64,000 bases of DNA. Source: Desulfobulbus alkaliphilus. GTDB taxonomy: Bacteria > Desulfobacterota > Desulfobulbia > Desulfobulbales > Desulfobulbaceae. Of this stretch, positions 53,165 to 62,747 are shown one piece after another. Where the stretch lies: positions 91,099-155,098 of the forward strand of contig NZ_JAFFQC010000006.1 in the NCBI RefSeq assembly GCF_016918545.1. Direction: 5' to 3'. The number at the start of each line of letters is the position of its first letter. Position 1 is the stretch's first letter. The notes below the pieces were generated by a model that saw only the letters and a program-made list of their open reading frames with translations, was not told the origin of the DNA and searched no databases. The position numbers and the translations under genes were made by a program.

Positions 53165-55324
53165 ATGAAAGAGCAAAGCACCCCAAAAAAGAGCATTGGC
53201 AACCCTTTCTCAGCAGTGATCGGCAGGCTCAAAATTCAGGGTAAGTTGATATTGGCATTTTTTGTTATGATTGCCTTGATTCTTGGTGTCAGTATCCTTG
53301 CCGTAATTTCGCAACATTTTACCCAACAAACCATCGATGATGCAGTGGCTGTGCAGGGGAGGGTCGTACGCCTCAGTCTTGAAGCCGAGAAAACATTTCA
53401 GATGATGCAGGGAGTTGAGAAGGATTTTCTGCTCAACTACAGCAGGATCGGCATGCAGGAAGCAAAAGACCGGTATATGCATGCTTTTATTGCAGCCGGT
53501 GAAAAGATTAATGAAAATCTATTTGATATTCAACAGATAGCTCCAGGAGAACTTGAAACGGATCTCGCCAGGGACGCCATGTATGCCATCAATACCTACT
53601 TGGCAACCTTCATCAGCTCCGTTCAGGTTCTTGAGGTGTATGTTGATCCTGAAGTGGATGAATTGACCAACTTGCAGCAATTTATCGAAGTTTTGAGGCG
53701 GTCGGTGTCGATGGTTGATTCTTCTCAGGTGCAACTCAGCTTCCAGAAAGTACTTTCTGCTCTGCAGGGGTACATGCTTATTCCCCAACAACAAACCGGT
53801 GATACGGTGTTGGCAGCAGCCGGGGCTTTTATTGACAGCATCCAAGTTTCCGGGGTGTCCGCTGCCGAAAAAAATGACCTGCGTACGCAAACTGAAGGAT
53901 TGATTGAGCGCTTTACTGCTCTACGTCAAACCGATGAGGCCATTACGATGGGGATTGGAGCCGACCAGAAAGCGATTCAACAGGCGGGATCGGTTATCCA
54001 ATCTCTGGTGCAACAGGCGATTGCCAGTGAGACCCGGGCAGTGGAAGGTATAGAGAAAACCGCCGGGAAGGTGCGGTATATCGTGATCGGTGTGGGGCTG
54101 GTTGCCCTTCTTTTCGGGGTGTTGACTGCCTTCACATTCACCAGAGCTTTAACCGGACAGGTCAACCGAACCATGAATCTGCTGGCGGAAATGAACAGAG
54201 GGAACTTTACAGCCCGGGCCGAGGTTATCTCCAGCGACGAACTCGGTCAGATGGCAACCGCCTTGAACGTCATGTTGGATGATATCGACGCCCTCTTTAA
54301 AATCCGGGAAGAACGTGATGCCATCCAGGAGTCGATCATGAAACTTATGGTGGAAATCAGTGACCTTACCGAGGGTGATCTGACGACGAGAGCTGAGGTG
54401 ACGGAGGATATGGCCGGTGCAATTGCTGATTCCTTCAATACCATGGCTGTGCAATTGGGCGAGATTGTTCGCCAGGTGAAAATGGCCAGCCAGGCGGTTG
54501 ACGATACGGCGACCGATGTTTCGAAGTTGACCGAGGATCTGGCAGCAAAGAGTATTGACCAAACCAAACAGATTAACGCTGCCATTGAGTCTTTACACGA
54601 GATGGCCGAATCTATTCGACAGGTTTCAACGAATGCGGCAAAATCGGCCGATGTATCAGTGATGTCACGAACCAATGCCCGTGAAGGTGCTAAAGCTGTT
54701 GAAAAGACAAATCTTGCCATGGATGAGATCCGTGAACAGATCAACGAAACGGCCAGATCGATTAAGCGGCTTGGCGAAAGTTCCATGGAAATCGGCAACG
54801 TAGTTGAAATGATCAACAGTATTGCTGACCGAACCTCCATTCTGGCTTTGAACGCATCCATTCAGGCTGCCATGGCTGGTGATGCCGGCCACGGATTTGC
54901 TGTTGTTGCCGAGGAGGTGCAGCGGCTTGCCGAGAGTTCGGGCAATGCCACCAAACAGATCGAGATGCTGGTCAGGAGCATTCAGTCGGAAATCAAAGAT
55001 GTCAGTAGTCGCATGGACGAGAGTATCAGTAGAGTTGTTCAGGGTTCCCGACTGGCCGACGGCGCGTACGGTCAATTACAGGAAATTGAATCGGTGTCCA
55101 ACCAGTTGGCAGATCTGATCGACTCCATCACCAGGGCAACGTCCAGACAGGTACAGACCTCGGAAAAGGTGATTGAAAACATGATGGCAGTGGGCCGTGT
55201 CAACAAAGAGACTTCCATTACATCACAAGATACCGCCAGTTTAATGAGTATGCTCAGCAACACGGCTGGTTCCCTGCGCAAGGCTGTGGAAGTTTTCAAG
55301 GTCGAGCCTGACCAGAGGGCTTGA
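53165..55324 (+). CDS. Methyl-accepting chemotaxis protein, PilJ-like
   Basis: The 719-residue product has a first membrane helix (LILAFFVMIALILGVSILAV, about 27-50) and a periplasmic helical sensor region. A second helix lies near 303-325, followed by HAMP-like segments (MNLLAEMNRGNFTARAEV, ISDLTEGDLTTRAEV). The signalling hairpin near 540-590 (LALNASIQAAMAGDAGHGF, VVAEEVQRLAESS) has the IQAAMAG variant typical of PilJ. It should control the CheA above. TTGGAGAG fixes the start. Confidence 0.9.
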   Translation: MKEQSTPKKSIGNPFSAVIGRLKIQGKLILAFFVMIALILGVSILAVISQHFTQQTIDDAVAVQGRVVRLSLEAEKTFQMMQGVEKDFLLNYSRIGMQEAKDRYMHAFIAAGEKINENLFDIQQIAPGELETDLARDAMYAINTYLATFISSVQVLEVYVDPEVDELTNLQQFIEVLRRSVSMVDSSQVQLSFQKVLSALQGYMLIPQQQTGDTVLAAAGAFIDSIQVSGVSAAEKNDLRTQTEGLIERFTALRQTDEAITMGIGADQKAIQQAGSVIQSLVQQAIASETRAVEGIEKTAGKVRYIVIGVGLVALLFGVLTAFTFTRALTGQVNRTMNLLAEMNRGNFTARAEVISSDELGQMATALNVMLDDIDALFKIREERDAIQESIMKLMVEISDLTEGDLTTRAEVTEDMAGAIADSFNTMAVQLGEIVRQVKMASQAVDDTATDVSKLTEDLAAKSIDQTKQINAAIESLHEMAESIRQVSTNAAKSADVSVMSRTNAREGAKAVEKTNLAMDEIREQINETARSIKRLGESSMEIGNVVEMINSIADRTSILALNASIQAAMAGDAGHGFAVVAEEVQRLAESSGNATKQIEMLVRSIQSEIKDVSSRMDESISRVVQGSRLADGAYGQLQEIESVSNQLADLIDSITRATSRQVQTSEKVIENMMAVGRVNKETSITSQDTASLMSMLSNTAGSLRKAVEVFKVEPDQRA

Positions 55325-55353
55325 TTCGCTTCCGGTAGCGGAGGCATAATCGC

Positions 55354-55436
55354 ACCTGGAATCAAACGGTCATGCTCCTGACGCAATTCTGCAGCAACTA
55401 AATATAAAACAAGCGTCCAGACGTCACGGATTCAGG
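55354..55436 (+). repeat. Dispersed repeat copy 13 (degenerate remnant)
   Basis: A left-end-like ACCTGGAATC is followed by unrelated sequence, then a good right end (AAACAAGCGTCCAG ... GTCACGGATTCAGG). The hairpin is gone. It follows the receptor gene. Confidence 0.65.
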
Positions 55437-55461
55437 GAGTGATTAAGGATTGCAAGCACAG

Positions 55462-55492
55462 TGAGCCCGCATCGTTGAACGATGCGGGCTCA
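55462..55492 (+). terminator. Terminator after the chemoreceptor gene
   Basis: TGAGCCCGCATCGT and ACGATGCGGGCTCA pair exactly over 14 bases with loop TGA, then TTACTTTATTT. It ends the rightward che transcript and lies within 10 bases of the convergent TRAP gene stop. Confidence 0.85.
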
Positions 55493-55497
55493 TTACT

Positions 55498-57594
55498 TTA
55501 TTTCCTGCGCTGATGCAAGGGGAGCAGCAGTTTGGGATTCTGTTTAATGCGGATTTTTTGGAGGGTGTAGACAATAACGAAAAGAGCGATGGCCACTCCA
55601 TCAATTATAAGAATGGGCACATCAATGTTTGTGAGACCGAATACTATTTTGGGAAAGAGGAGTAATATTGCGCCGATGGCGCCAATACACCATTCCAGGA
55701 TATTTGTTGGGCACAGAAAGTATCCCATGGATAAAGCTGAAAAAATGATGGTTCCCAGGAAAATGGTCACAAAAGCAGTGGCAATTTCAACACCGGTTCC
55801 AGCTAAAAGGAGAGCTGGTGTGTAGGCAAACAGGAGAGGGCCCAGAAAAATCATTTTAGAGAAATTGAAAGCGGTCCAGCCTGTTTTCCATGGATCGGAT
55901 CCGGAAATGGCAGCGGCGGCATATGCCGCAACGCAGACCGGTGGCGAAATGTTGGAAGTTTGGCTGAACCAGTACACGACCATATGGGAGGCCAGAAGTG
56001 TCCACACAGCTGCTTGCGGCAGGGCCATTTCCAGCTCGGTATAACTCATGCCGAAATGATGATGCGCCAGCATAGCACTCATGGCAGGTACGGCAAGAAC
56101 GGCGACAATGAGATAAGAGGCGGTGACCGGGACTCCCATGCCCAGAAGCAGGGCTGCAATCCCGATGAGCAGGATGGCAAGAGGCAGGCTTCCTCCGGAG
56201 AGGCTGAAAATAATCTCGGAAAACCGCAGTCCGATACCAGTCAAGGCTATGACCCCAACAATGATTCCGATGACCCCCACGGTAGCACCGATGACCAGAG
56301 TGTTTCTTGCGCCCTCCTGAAGAGCTTCAAAAATCTGGCGAGGGCCCATCCTGTATTCGGTGGTCAACCAACTCACCGCGACACAGGAAAGTGTTGCCAT
56401 CACCGCTGCGTATCCCGGGGAATACCCCTTGAGCATCATCGTAACTATGATTACCAGGGGCAAGGACATGAACCATTGTTTCTTGAGGATATCCAGCGCT
56501 CGTGGTCCTGCCTCGGCATCACCTGACCCCACCAGTCCATACCGTTTAGCCTCAAAGTGGACCATGACATAAACAGCGAGGAAATAGAGCAGGGCCGGAA
56601 ATATGGCCATTTTCATGATTTCGACATAAGGGGTTCCAGTCATTTCCGCCATGAGGAAGCCACCTGCGCCCATAATGGGTGGCATGAACATTCCCCCCGT
56701 GGAAGCAGACGGTTCAATGGCACCAGCCACGTGTGGTCTGAACCCGGCCTTTTTCATAAGGGGGATGGTAAAAGCCCCCGTGGACACGGTATTGGCAATG
56801 GCGCTGCCGGAAACAGAGCCAAAAAATCCTGAGGCAACGACGGCAACTTTGGCAGGGCCACCAGTGGATTTGCCGACCAGAGCCAGAGGCAGGTCAAGGA
56901 AGAATTTACCGGCGCCGGATTTTTTAAGAAAGGCACCGAAAAAGATGAAGAGAATGACATACGTGACCAGGACATCGGCCATAATACCAAAAACCCCTTC
57001 CTGCTTGAGATAGATGTGATTGACAATACGCTCAACAGAAAAACCCCGGTGCGCTATGACGTCGGGCATATACGGACCAAAGTAACAATAGCCGATGAAT
57101 ACCACACCAACTATTGTCAGAGAAGTTCCAAGCACGCGGCGGCACACTTCCAGCGAGACAATGATACCGATCAGGCTGACATAAAAATCCATGGGGGTTT
57201 CGTTCCCCATGCGATAATTGAGGGATTCAAACTCCAGGATCCAGTATCCAACGACAAAAGCGGAAACGAGAGCAAGCGCTATGTCCAGGAATGATGGCCG
57301 ATGACTAGGTGAGCCACGCCACATCGGATAGGTGAGAAAAACGAGAACATAGGTGACGAATACATAAACACCGCGATGATATTGAGAGGCAAAAGGCTGA
57401 AAACCGGCATTATACAAGTAGAAAAGAACCATGCCGACACCGAGGGCGGAGGTCAGATAGTACCAGAATCCTGACATCTGCCGCCCTGATTTGGCGTCAC
57501 GCTGGATAATTTTTTGAAGTTTGTCCGGGTCTGCAGCGGACTTTAACGCCTGCTCTTCCTCTGAAATTTCTTTCGTGTTCCGATCCTGGGTCAT
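55498..57594 (-). CDS. TRAP transporter fused permease (4TM/12TM, TAXI type)
   Basis: The 698-residue product is an integral membrane protein with many helices, for example SGFFGSVSGSAIANTVSTG and PLAILLIGIAALLLGMGVPV. EPSASTGGMFMPPIMGAGGF and GMGVPVTASYLIVAVLAVPA are DctM signatures. The first part corresponds to DctQ fused to DctM. It imports an organic acid or similar solute using an ion gradient and works with the TAXI binding protein encoded upstream. The substrate is unknown. Confidence 0.92.
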   Translation of the reverse strand: MTQDRNTKEISEEEQALKSAADPDKLQKIIQRDAKSGRQMSGFWYYLTSALGVGMVLFYLYNAGFQPFASQYHRGVYVFVTYVLVFLTYPMWRGSPSHRPSFLDIALALVSAFVVGYWILEFESLNYRMGNETPMDFYVSLIGIIVSLEVCRRVLGTSLTIVGVVFIGYCYFGPYMPDVIAHRGFSVERIVNHIYLKQEGVFGIMADVLVTYVILFIFFGAFLKKSGAGKFFLDLPLALVGKSTGGPAKVAVVASGFFGSVSGSAIANTVSTGAFTIPLMKKAGFRPHVAGAIEPSASTGGMFMPPIMGAGGFLMAEMTGTPYVEIMKMAIFPALLYFLAVYVMVHFEAKRYGLVGSGDAEAGPRALDILKKQWFMSLPLVIIVTMMLKGYSPGYAAVMATLSCVAVSWLTTEYRMGPRQIFEALQEGARNTLVIGATVGVIGIIVGVIALTGIGLRFSEIIFSLSGGSLPLAILLIGIAALLLGMGVPVTASYLIVAVLAVPAMSAMLAHHHFGMSYTELEMALPQAAVWTLLASHMVVYWFSQTSNISPPVCVAAYAAAAISGSDPWKTGWTAFNFSKMIFLGPLLFAYTPALLLAGTGVEIATAFVTIFLGTIIFSALSMGYFLCPTNILEWCIGAIGAILLLFPKIVFGLTNIDVPILIIDGVAIALFVIVYTLQKIRIKQNPKLLLPLHQRRK

Positions 57595-57780
57595 TGGTAT
57601 CCTTAGACCGGCGGAAAGAGCAGAGGGTTCTTGCCGCCGGAGACTGTTAAGATGAAATCTGCCGGTTTAACCGAAGAGTGTTGTTTCGTCCGCAATGAAT
57701 TGGACGTGTACCCTGTACCTGCTGGACTGGTCAGGGTACACGGTTTGTCAAGCTGCTACAAGTAATAGCTGTGCGCTTAA

Positions 57781-58773
57781 TCAGTCAATTGGTTTGAGAT
57801 GTTCAGGAACTTCGAATCCCTGCTCGACCCAGAATTTGTAGGCACCTTTGTGCAGAGGTCGTGATGCCCCTCTGAAGTTGTTCTCCAGTGATGTGGCCCG
57901 GGCGGCATTGTGAGCCTGACGCAGACTGACAAGGCCTTCTTCCGACCAGATAGCCTTGGTCAGTTCATAGACCAGGTCTTCCGAGACATCAGCGCGGGTG
58001 ATCAGGAGAGTTCCATCTTCAAATGTTGCGGTTTCTTCGGTCTGACCTCTGTAGGTGTTGGCGGGGATGGCAGCTGGCTGGTACGCAAAGGCATCATAAA
58101 AACCACTTGCCTCCGCAGCGTCTGCCAGGTTCATGAGACGGATATCGTTCTGGGTAGCAGCTTCGATGATGGAAGCGTTGGGATAGCCGACTAAAACCCA
58201 GAATCCATCGATCTTGCCATCTCTGAATGCCGCTGCAGCTGGAGAATAGCCAAGAAATTCAGGCCTGATCTTGTCCCAAAGGTCAAGGTGGCGGAAGAAA
58301 CGTTCAGCTGAGGCGGCAGCACCGGATCCGGCATTCCCCACAGCTATTCTTTTTCCTTCAAGATCTTCGGGCGTCATCAGGGGGCCATCAGCGTTAACCA
58401 CCAATTGAGCAGGGGCGCCGTACAGGTAACCAATGCACCGTACCGTGTCGTACACGCGAGTGTCTTCAGGGAGTCCCCCTTGGGCGGCCAACTGGATGTC
58501 AACAGCATAAGAGATGCCGAAATCAAAGTCTCCGCCGTGAACCCGGCGGACATTCTCAGCCGATCCTCCGGAACCCTCGGAAGACATTCTCACATTGGGG
58601 ACAACCCTTGGTACATAAAGGGAAATGGCATTGGCAAAATAGTTGAATGTGCCCCCGGTGGGCCCGCCACCAATGGATACGAATTCAGTCCTGGCCATTG
58701 AAGGCGTTGGGGTCATGCCCCAAGTGATCAGTAAGGCACTCAAAGTGATGACCATGAACAATCTTTTTTTCAT
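57781..58773 (-). CDS. TAXI-family TRAP solute-binding protein
   Basis: The 330-residue product has a signal peptide (LFMVITLSALLITWG) and the family start FVSIGGGPTGGTFNYFANAI. It continues VRMSSEGSGGSAENVRRVHGG, GKRIAVGNAGSGAAASAERF and FWVLVGYPNASIIEA. It binds the solute in the periplasm for the fused permease. AGGAGGAACG precedes the ATG. It is the first gene of a two-gene unit. Confidence 0.93.
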   Translation of the reverse strand: MKKRLFMVITLSALLITWGMTPTPSMARTEFVSIGGGPTGGTFNYFANAISLYVPRVVPNVRMSSEGSGGSAENVRRVHGGDFDFGISYAVDIQLAAQGGLPEDTRVYDTVRCIGYLYGAPAQLVVNADGPLMTPEDLEGKRIAVGNAGSGAAASAERFFRHLDLWDKIRPEFLGYSPAAAAFRDGKIDGFWVLVGYPNASIIEAATQNDIRLMNLADAAEASGFYDAFAYQPAAIPANTYRGQTEETATFEDGTLLITRADVSEDLVYELTKAIWSEEGLVSLRQAHNAARATSLENNFRGASRPLHKGAYKFWVEQGFEVPEHLKPID

Positions 58774-59093
58774 CTTCGTTCCTCCTGCTTGGTTTTTGGG
58801 TTGGTCTATCCAACGTTGCCAACAATCCAGGTGAGGATTATGGCTGTCATTGCAAACTTCTGTGCAGCATACCTGACACTGCTCCTTTCATGTAGGCATG
58901 ATGCTCTTCAATCATGGAAACCTTGATGCACGCACGGCGACCATTCATCAACGCATCAGCAGCAGCCTGTCTCGCTTCCTGTTTAGGTGTCGATTGTACC
59001 CGGTCGCCTGTTCGCTTGCTCTGATGCGATGGACGGTCTTCACAGGCATCGGGCATAATTCTATGTTTTTTCTCCCCTTGCTCCGGTTGGTTT
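58774..59093. other. Intergenic region upstream of the TAXI gene
   Basis: It should contain the leftward promoter of the transporter genes; none is clear by eye. No gene-like frame found. Confidence 0.35.
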
Positions 59094-59312
59094 TCCCGGG
59101 GCCGGAACGGTTGATTCTTGTTTGGTTGTATTCTGCTGTGATCAGGTTGTCATTGCGACTGAATCTTTGCCGAGAATCTTCACTCGCCACGCCTTCGAAG
59201 TATCCGTCAACACACAATTTTTATGGTCCGGATTTGTCCGATAAAAGGTTTTTTGATCGAATGGTTCCGGCCATCCATGCTGACGCACGGGCGTACGCGC
59301 AGGTGTTCAGGT
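59094..59312 (-). repeat. Dispersed repeat copy 14 (strongly diverged, reverse)
   Basis: Recognisable blocks in reverse order are TTCTTGTTTGGTTGTATTCTGC, TGCTGTGATCAGGTTGTCATTG, a TCCGATAAAAGG...GATCGAATGG hairpin core, and TGACGCACGGG before TTCAGGT. The overall length and block spacing match the family, but many positions differ, so this is an old copy. Confidence 0.55.
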
Positions 59313-59394
59313 CTCCGTTGACTGGTCCAAAAAGTTGACAGACTTTTTGTACTTTTTCAACATAAGAGAAAAATTGAAGTGTCTGGTAACTTGT

Positions 59395-59868
59395 CTAATC
59401 TTCTAAATCTTCATCGTCAGGATGGACGACTAGTACTGGGCATTTAACCCGATTGATAACCGTCCGGGTGGTACTGCCGACAAACACATCAGCAAAAGCG
59501 GTTCGTCCCTGGGTTCCCATGACGATCATGCCTATTTTATTCTCTTTGGCGAACTTGACAATTTCTTCACCTGGCTTGCCTTTGCGAATGGTGTAATCTA
59601 TATCTAAATCCTGCATGGAGTCGGCCGGAGTAAACTCTTTCAGGTCAGCTTCTCTTTCCTGCAGCATGCTTTTCATTGCGTCAAGAAAGTCCTCTTTGTA
59701 CCCTTTCAAGCTCAATTCCTGCATTGTATCAATGAGTCTTTGGTTGATAATGTGTAGCAGGTATAGTTTTGCTTGTTGCCCCTTGGCGATTTCCATACCA
59801 TAAAGGACAGCCTTTTTCGAATTCTCAGAGAAATCAATGGGAACTGCAACACGTCGAACTTTAATCAT
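59395..59868 (-). CDS. Universal stress protein UspA family
   Basis: The 157-residue product has VRRVAVPIDFSENSKKAVLYG at the N-terminus and the ATP-binding motif GxxGx9GS-like VMGTQGRTAFADVFVGSTTR. KLYLLHIINQRL is the second strand. The length is standard. Cytoplasmic nucleotide-binding stress protein; specific role unknown. Two adjacent ATGs exist; the second has the better spacing to TGGAG. Confidence 0.92.
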   Translation of the reverse strand: MIKVRRVAVPIDFSENSKKAVLYGMEIAKGQQAKLYLLHIINQRLIDTMQELSLKGYKEDFLDAMKSMLQEREADLKEFTPADSMQDLDIDYTIRKGKPGEEIVKFAKENKIGMIVMGTQGRTAFADVFVGSTTRTVINRVKCPVLVVHPDDEDLED

Positions 59869-60504
59869 CATGAATCTCCATTGAATTTTTGGAAGATGTC
59901 CCATGAATAATGAATGGTGCTCGGTGTTGATTCACAGGGCAAATTTGAGGGTTGATTTTCATTATCACTCCAATATCAATAAAAATTTTCATATATAGAG
60001 GGGAGTTGATCGAATTTCAACCCGTTGCGATAAAAATCGCTGTTGTCTACATTCTCTGGTCTTTGTATTGCCTAGCATATTAAAAAAGCAGAAATCTGGA
60101 TTGTATTACATATCATTGTGCATGGTACCTGGATTGTCTACCGGTGAACTGGTATTTTATTTCCATTGGAAATAACCGCGACATAACTACCCTTGTTCCT
60201 GAAACAAAATTTGAAGGCCGAAAGGAGAAAAGTTACTGTTAATGACAAAGTAAATTTTCAGGAGAGAATTTCTGTCATTGAGAGCATGTGTCAGCCGGGA
60301 CAGTTCACGGTATTCAATGTGGAGTATGGCTGACACGTGTTTTAATTGTAACAATTAAAGTGTCTATATAATCGCTAATGGGGTGCAGGGTCAAATGTTT
60401 TTGCGCGCTTACGATCAGCTTGTATTGAATTTGGATTTGTTCAGCTCTGGTTGTTCCTTGTTGTCGCGCGCCAGTTTTTTGGGCTGGCAAGGGGACTTTC
60501 GACC
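59869..60504. other. AT-rich intergenic region upstream of uspA
   Basis: AT-rich stretches (around 59940-60120) fit promoter DNA for the leftward uspA gene. The remainder shows no gene-like frame. A dispersed repeat fragment follows at its right edge. Confidence 0.4.
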
Positions 60505-60605
60505 AACAGCTGGTGAAAGATATTGTCAAGGGCCCAGTTAACATTTTTAAATGATTAGAGGAATATATATTTAAAACAAGCCTCCCGGCCATTACGGATT
60601 CAGGT
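60505..60605 (+). repeat. Dispersed repeat copy 15 (right-half fragment)
   Basis: It starts near CAGCTGGTGAAAGATATTGTC and ends CCATTACGGATTCAGGT. Only the right domain is left; the hairpin and left end are absent. It lies downstream of the leftward EamA gene. Confidence 0.75.
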
Positions 60606-60694
60606 TGTACTCTTATGTGGTTGCAGGTCACAGTGTACACTCGTGAAAATCCACCGGATGTGCGGATGTGATCCACACAATGGCCTCTGATTGG

Positions 60695-61627
60695 TCAGGT
60701 CTCAAGATGTCGCTTGACCATTTTTCTTTCCTCCCATTGGACGATGATTAAAGCAGGGGCGATGATCATGATGCCGACCAGCGTCTGGCCGGAGGGTATG
60801 TCACTTTGGAGAAACCACTCGATAAGGATGATCAGGGGCGGATACAGGTACGAGTACGCCATGACGCGGGTGGGGCCGAGGTGCAATGTTGCCCACTGGG
60901 TTATGAAAAAAGTGATAATGGTGGTGAAAAAGGCAAGATACACGATCCCAAACCACAACTTGGCTGGTGGTGGAACCGGGGCGGTTGCTGGAGGCTGGAG
61001 ACTGACCAGCAGCAACAGCCAGAAACAACCGGTCGCAAGGATCCAGAATGTCATGACCGCCATGGGTTCACCTCGGTGCATGAGTTTGACCAAGGGCATG
61101 TACAGGGCCATGGACAGACAACCGGCAAAAAAGAGAATGTCGCCATAGTTGAATTCAAGGGAGCGGGCCAGTTGCATATCTCCTTCAAAAATAACCCACA
61201 GGGCACCTGTCATGGCGAGGAAAAGAGCCATAACGCGAGATTTCCCTAACTTTTCCCGAAGCAGGAGCCAACTGTAGAGACCCGCCAGTCCAGGAACGGT
61301 GGTGAAGATTGCCCCGGTATTCAATGGGTCGGTTGAACGAAGAGCAAGAAACATCAGCCAGAAAAAACCTACCAAGGCCATGCTAATGAGGCTGTAGCGG
61401 AGGATGGCGATGATACCCGGGAAGGTTAGGCCGAATTTATAGATGACATAGGGTGCGAAGAGCAGGGTAGCCAACAGGAAGCGCATCAGAGTCAGGGTCG
61501 CCGGATCCATAAAAGGAGTGATGGCTTTACCCACCGTAAATGAAGTGGAAACAAGGAATGCAGCTATCAGCATGCAACCATGCAGAATCCACAAAGGTGG
61601 CCCAGCTTGGCGAGGAGAGGCTATCAT
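60695..61627 (-). CDS. EamA/DMT-family transporter
   Basis: The 310-residue product is predicted to have about ten membrane helices in two EamA repeats (ITPFMDPATLTLMRFLLATLL, LGKSRVMALFLAMTGALWV, PTRVMAYSYLYPPLIILIEW). Such proteins export amino acids or other metabolites; the substrate is not predictable. The ATG overlaps the stop of the upstream inositol monophosphatase gene, so the two are cotranslated. Confidence 0.88.
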   Translation of the reverse strand: MIASPRQAGPPLWILHGCMLIAAFLVSTSFTVGKAITPFMDPATLTLMRFLLATLLFAPYVIYKFGLTFPGIIAILRYSLISMALVGFFWLMFLALRSTDPLNTGAIFTTVPGLAGLYSWLLLREKLGKSRVMALFLAMTGALWVIFEGDMQLARSLEFNYGDILFFAGCLSMALYMPLVKLMHRGEPMAVMTFWILATGCFWLLLLVSLQPPATAPVPPPAKLWFGIVYLAFFTTIITFFITQWATLHLGPTRVMAYSYLYPPLIILIEWFLQSDIPSGQTLVGIMIIAPALIIVQWEERKMVKRHLET

Positions 61628-62442
61628 CGCAGAAGGCGCAACAGATGTGGGTGCAGCATGGTGTTACTGGCGAGAATTTCCGACAGGAAAGGTGAGTATA
61701 CCCCACCGGTGAGGTCGGTGACTTGTCCGCCCGCCTCTTCCACCAGCAGCAAGCCAGCTGCTGTATCCCATGGTTGCAGCTCCAATTCATAGAAACCATC
61801 AAGACGTCCACAGGCCAGGTAGGCTAGATCCAAAGCGGCCGCCCCGGCCCTGCGGATATCACGAACGTTGGTGAGAACGGATTCAAACTGTCGCATTAGC
61901 TTTGCGATGTTGTCACCACTGGTATAGGGAAATCCGGTGCCAATCAATGACTCAATTAAAAGACCGGTGTTGGTAACCTCAATAGCAGCTCCATTCAGCC
62001 AGGCACCGCAATTTTTGACAGCGCAGAACAGTTCATCGGACATTGGCGCATAAACCACCCCGACAAGTGTTTTGCCATGGGCAAAAAGTGCGATGGAAAC
62101 AGCGAAATAGGGAAAACCGTGCGCGAAGTTCGTGGTCCCGTCCAACGGGTCAATGATCCAGAAGCAATCCCCGGGGTGTTTGCCATGGGTCGCAGTAGAC
62201 TCCTCGGTCATGAAGGGAATTCCCGGGCAGTCTTCTGCAAGTGAACCAAGTATGGCTGCCTCAGCAGCCAGGTCAGCCTCTGTTACCAGGTTGATAGCAC
62301 CTTTCATGGTGATTTCATGGGGCTGATTGTACAGACTCCTGATTTGATCTCCCGCTGTCAATGCGGCACGACAGGCCGCCTCAAGCAATATACGGTGATC
62401 AGTGCGGGGGCACCTGCTGGTGGTTTTTGTTATTCGGTCCAT
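61624..62442 (-). CDS. Inositol monophosphatase family protein (SuhB-like)
   Basis: The 272-residue product has the metal and phosphate motifs of the family: FMTEESTATHG, WIIDPLDGTTNFAHGFPYF, and the late WDTAAGLLLVEEAGGQVTD. It should hydrolyse inositol-1-phosphate or a related sugar phosphate; many bacterial members also act in RNA processing or CysQ-like reactions. The start is set by AAAGGA upstream. It is the first gene of a two-gene unit with the exporter. Confidence 0.92.
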   Translation of the reverse strand: MDRITKTTSRCPRTDHRILLEAACRAALTAGDQIRSLYNQPHEITMKGAINLVTEADLAAEAAILGSLAEDCPGIPFMTEESTATHGKHPGDCFWIIDPLDGTTNFAHGFPYFAVSIALFAHGKTLVGVVYAPMSDELFCAVKNCGAWLNGAAIEVTNTGLLIESLIGTGFPYTSGDNIAKLMRQFESVLTNVRDIRRAGAAALDLAYLACGRLDGFYELELQPWDTAAGLLLVEEAGGQVTDLTGGVYSPFLSEILASNTMLHPHLLRLLR

Positions 62443-62491
62443 CGTGATCCTTTGCGTCTGGAATATCCTCACCGGAGGGTATATGAAGAAA

Positions 62492-62709
62492 ACCTGGATT
62501 CGTGAGCATTCGTCCGTGCGTCAGCTGTATTGCCTGTGGCCATTCGCTTAAAGTAAATTTTATCGGGCGGTTACGGGCAATGAAGAGGGCGTACGGATGG
62601 ACGTCACTAAGGGCGGCTGGTGAAGGGTATTTTTAAGGATTCAGCTGAAATGATAAGCTGATGACAATACGTTAAATCAAGTAAAGAGTTAAGCCGTCAC
62701 GGATTCAGG
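62492..62709 (+). repeat. Dispersed repeat copy 16 (full length)
   Basis: A 218-bp forward copy from ACCTGGATTCGTGAGC to CGTCACGGATTCAGG. The hairpin has many arm differences, most of them G.U-compatible on the forward strand. It lies between rsmI and the monophosphatase gene, both leftward. Confidence 0.92.
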
Positions 62710-62747
62710 CGTCTGCTTCTGGAAAGGAGAAAGCTATTATGGGATTT

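Noticed and set aside
60314..60676. A leftward 120-codon frame downstream of the EamA gene
   Set aside because: It overlaps a repeat fragment and has no protein-like features.
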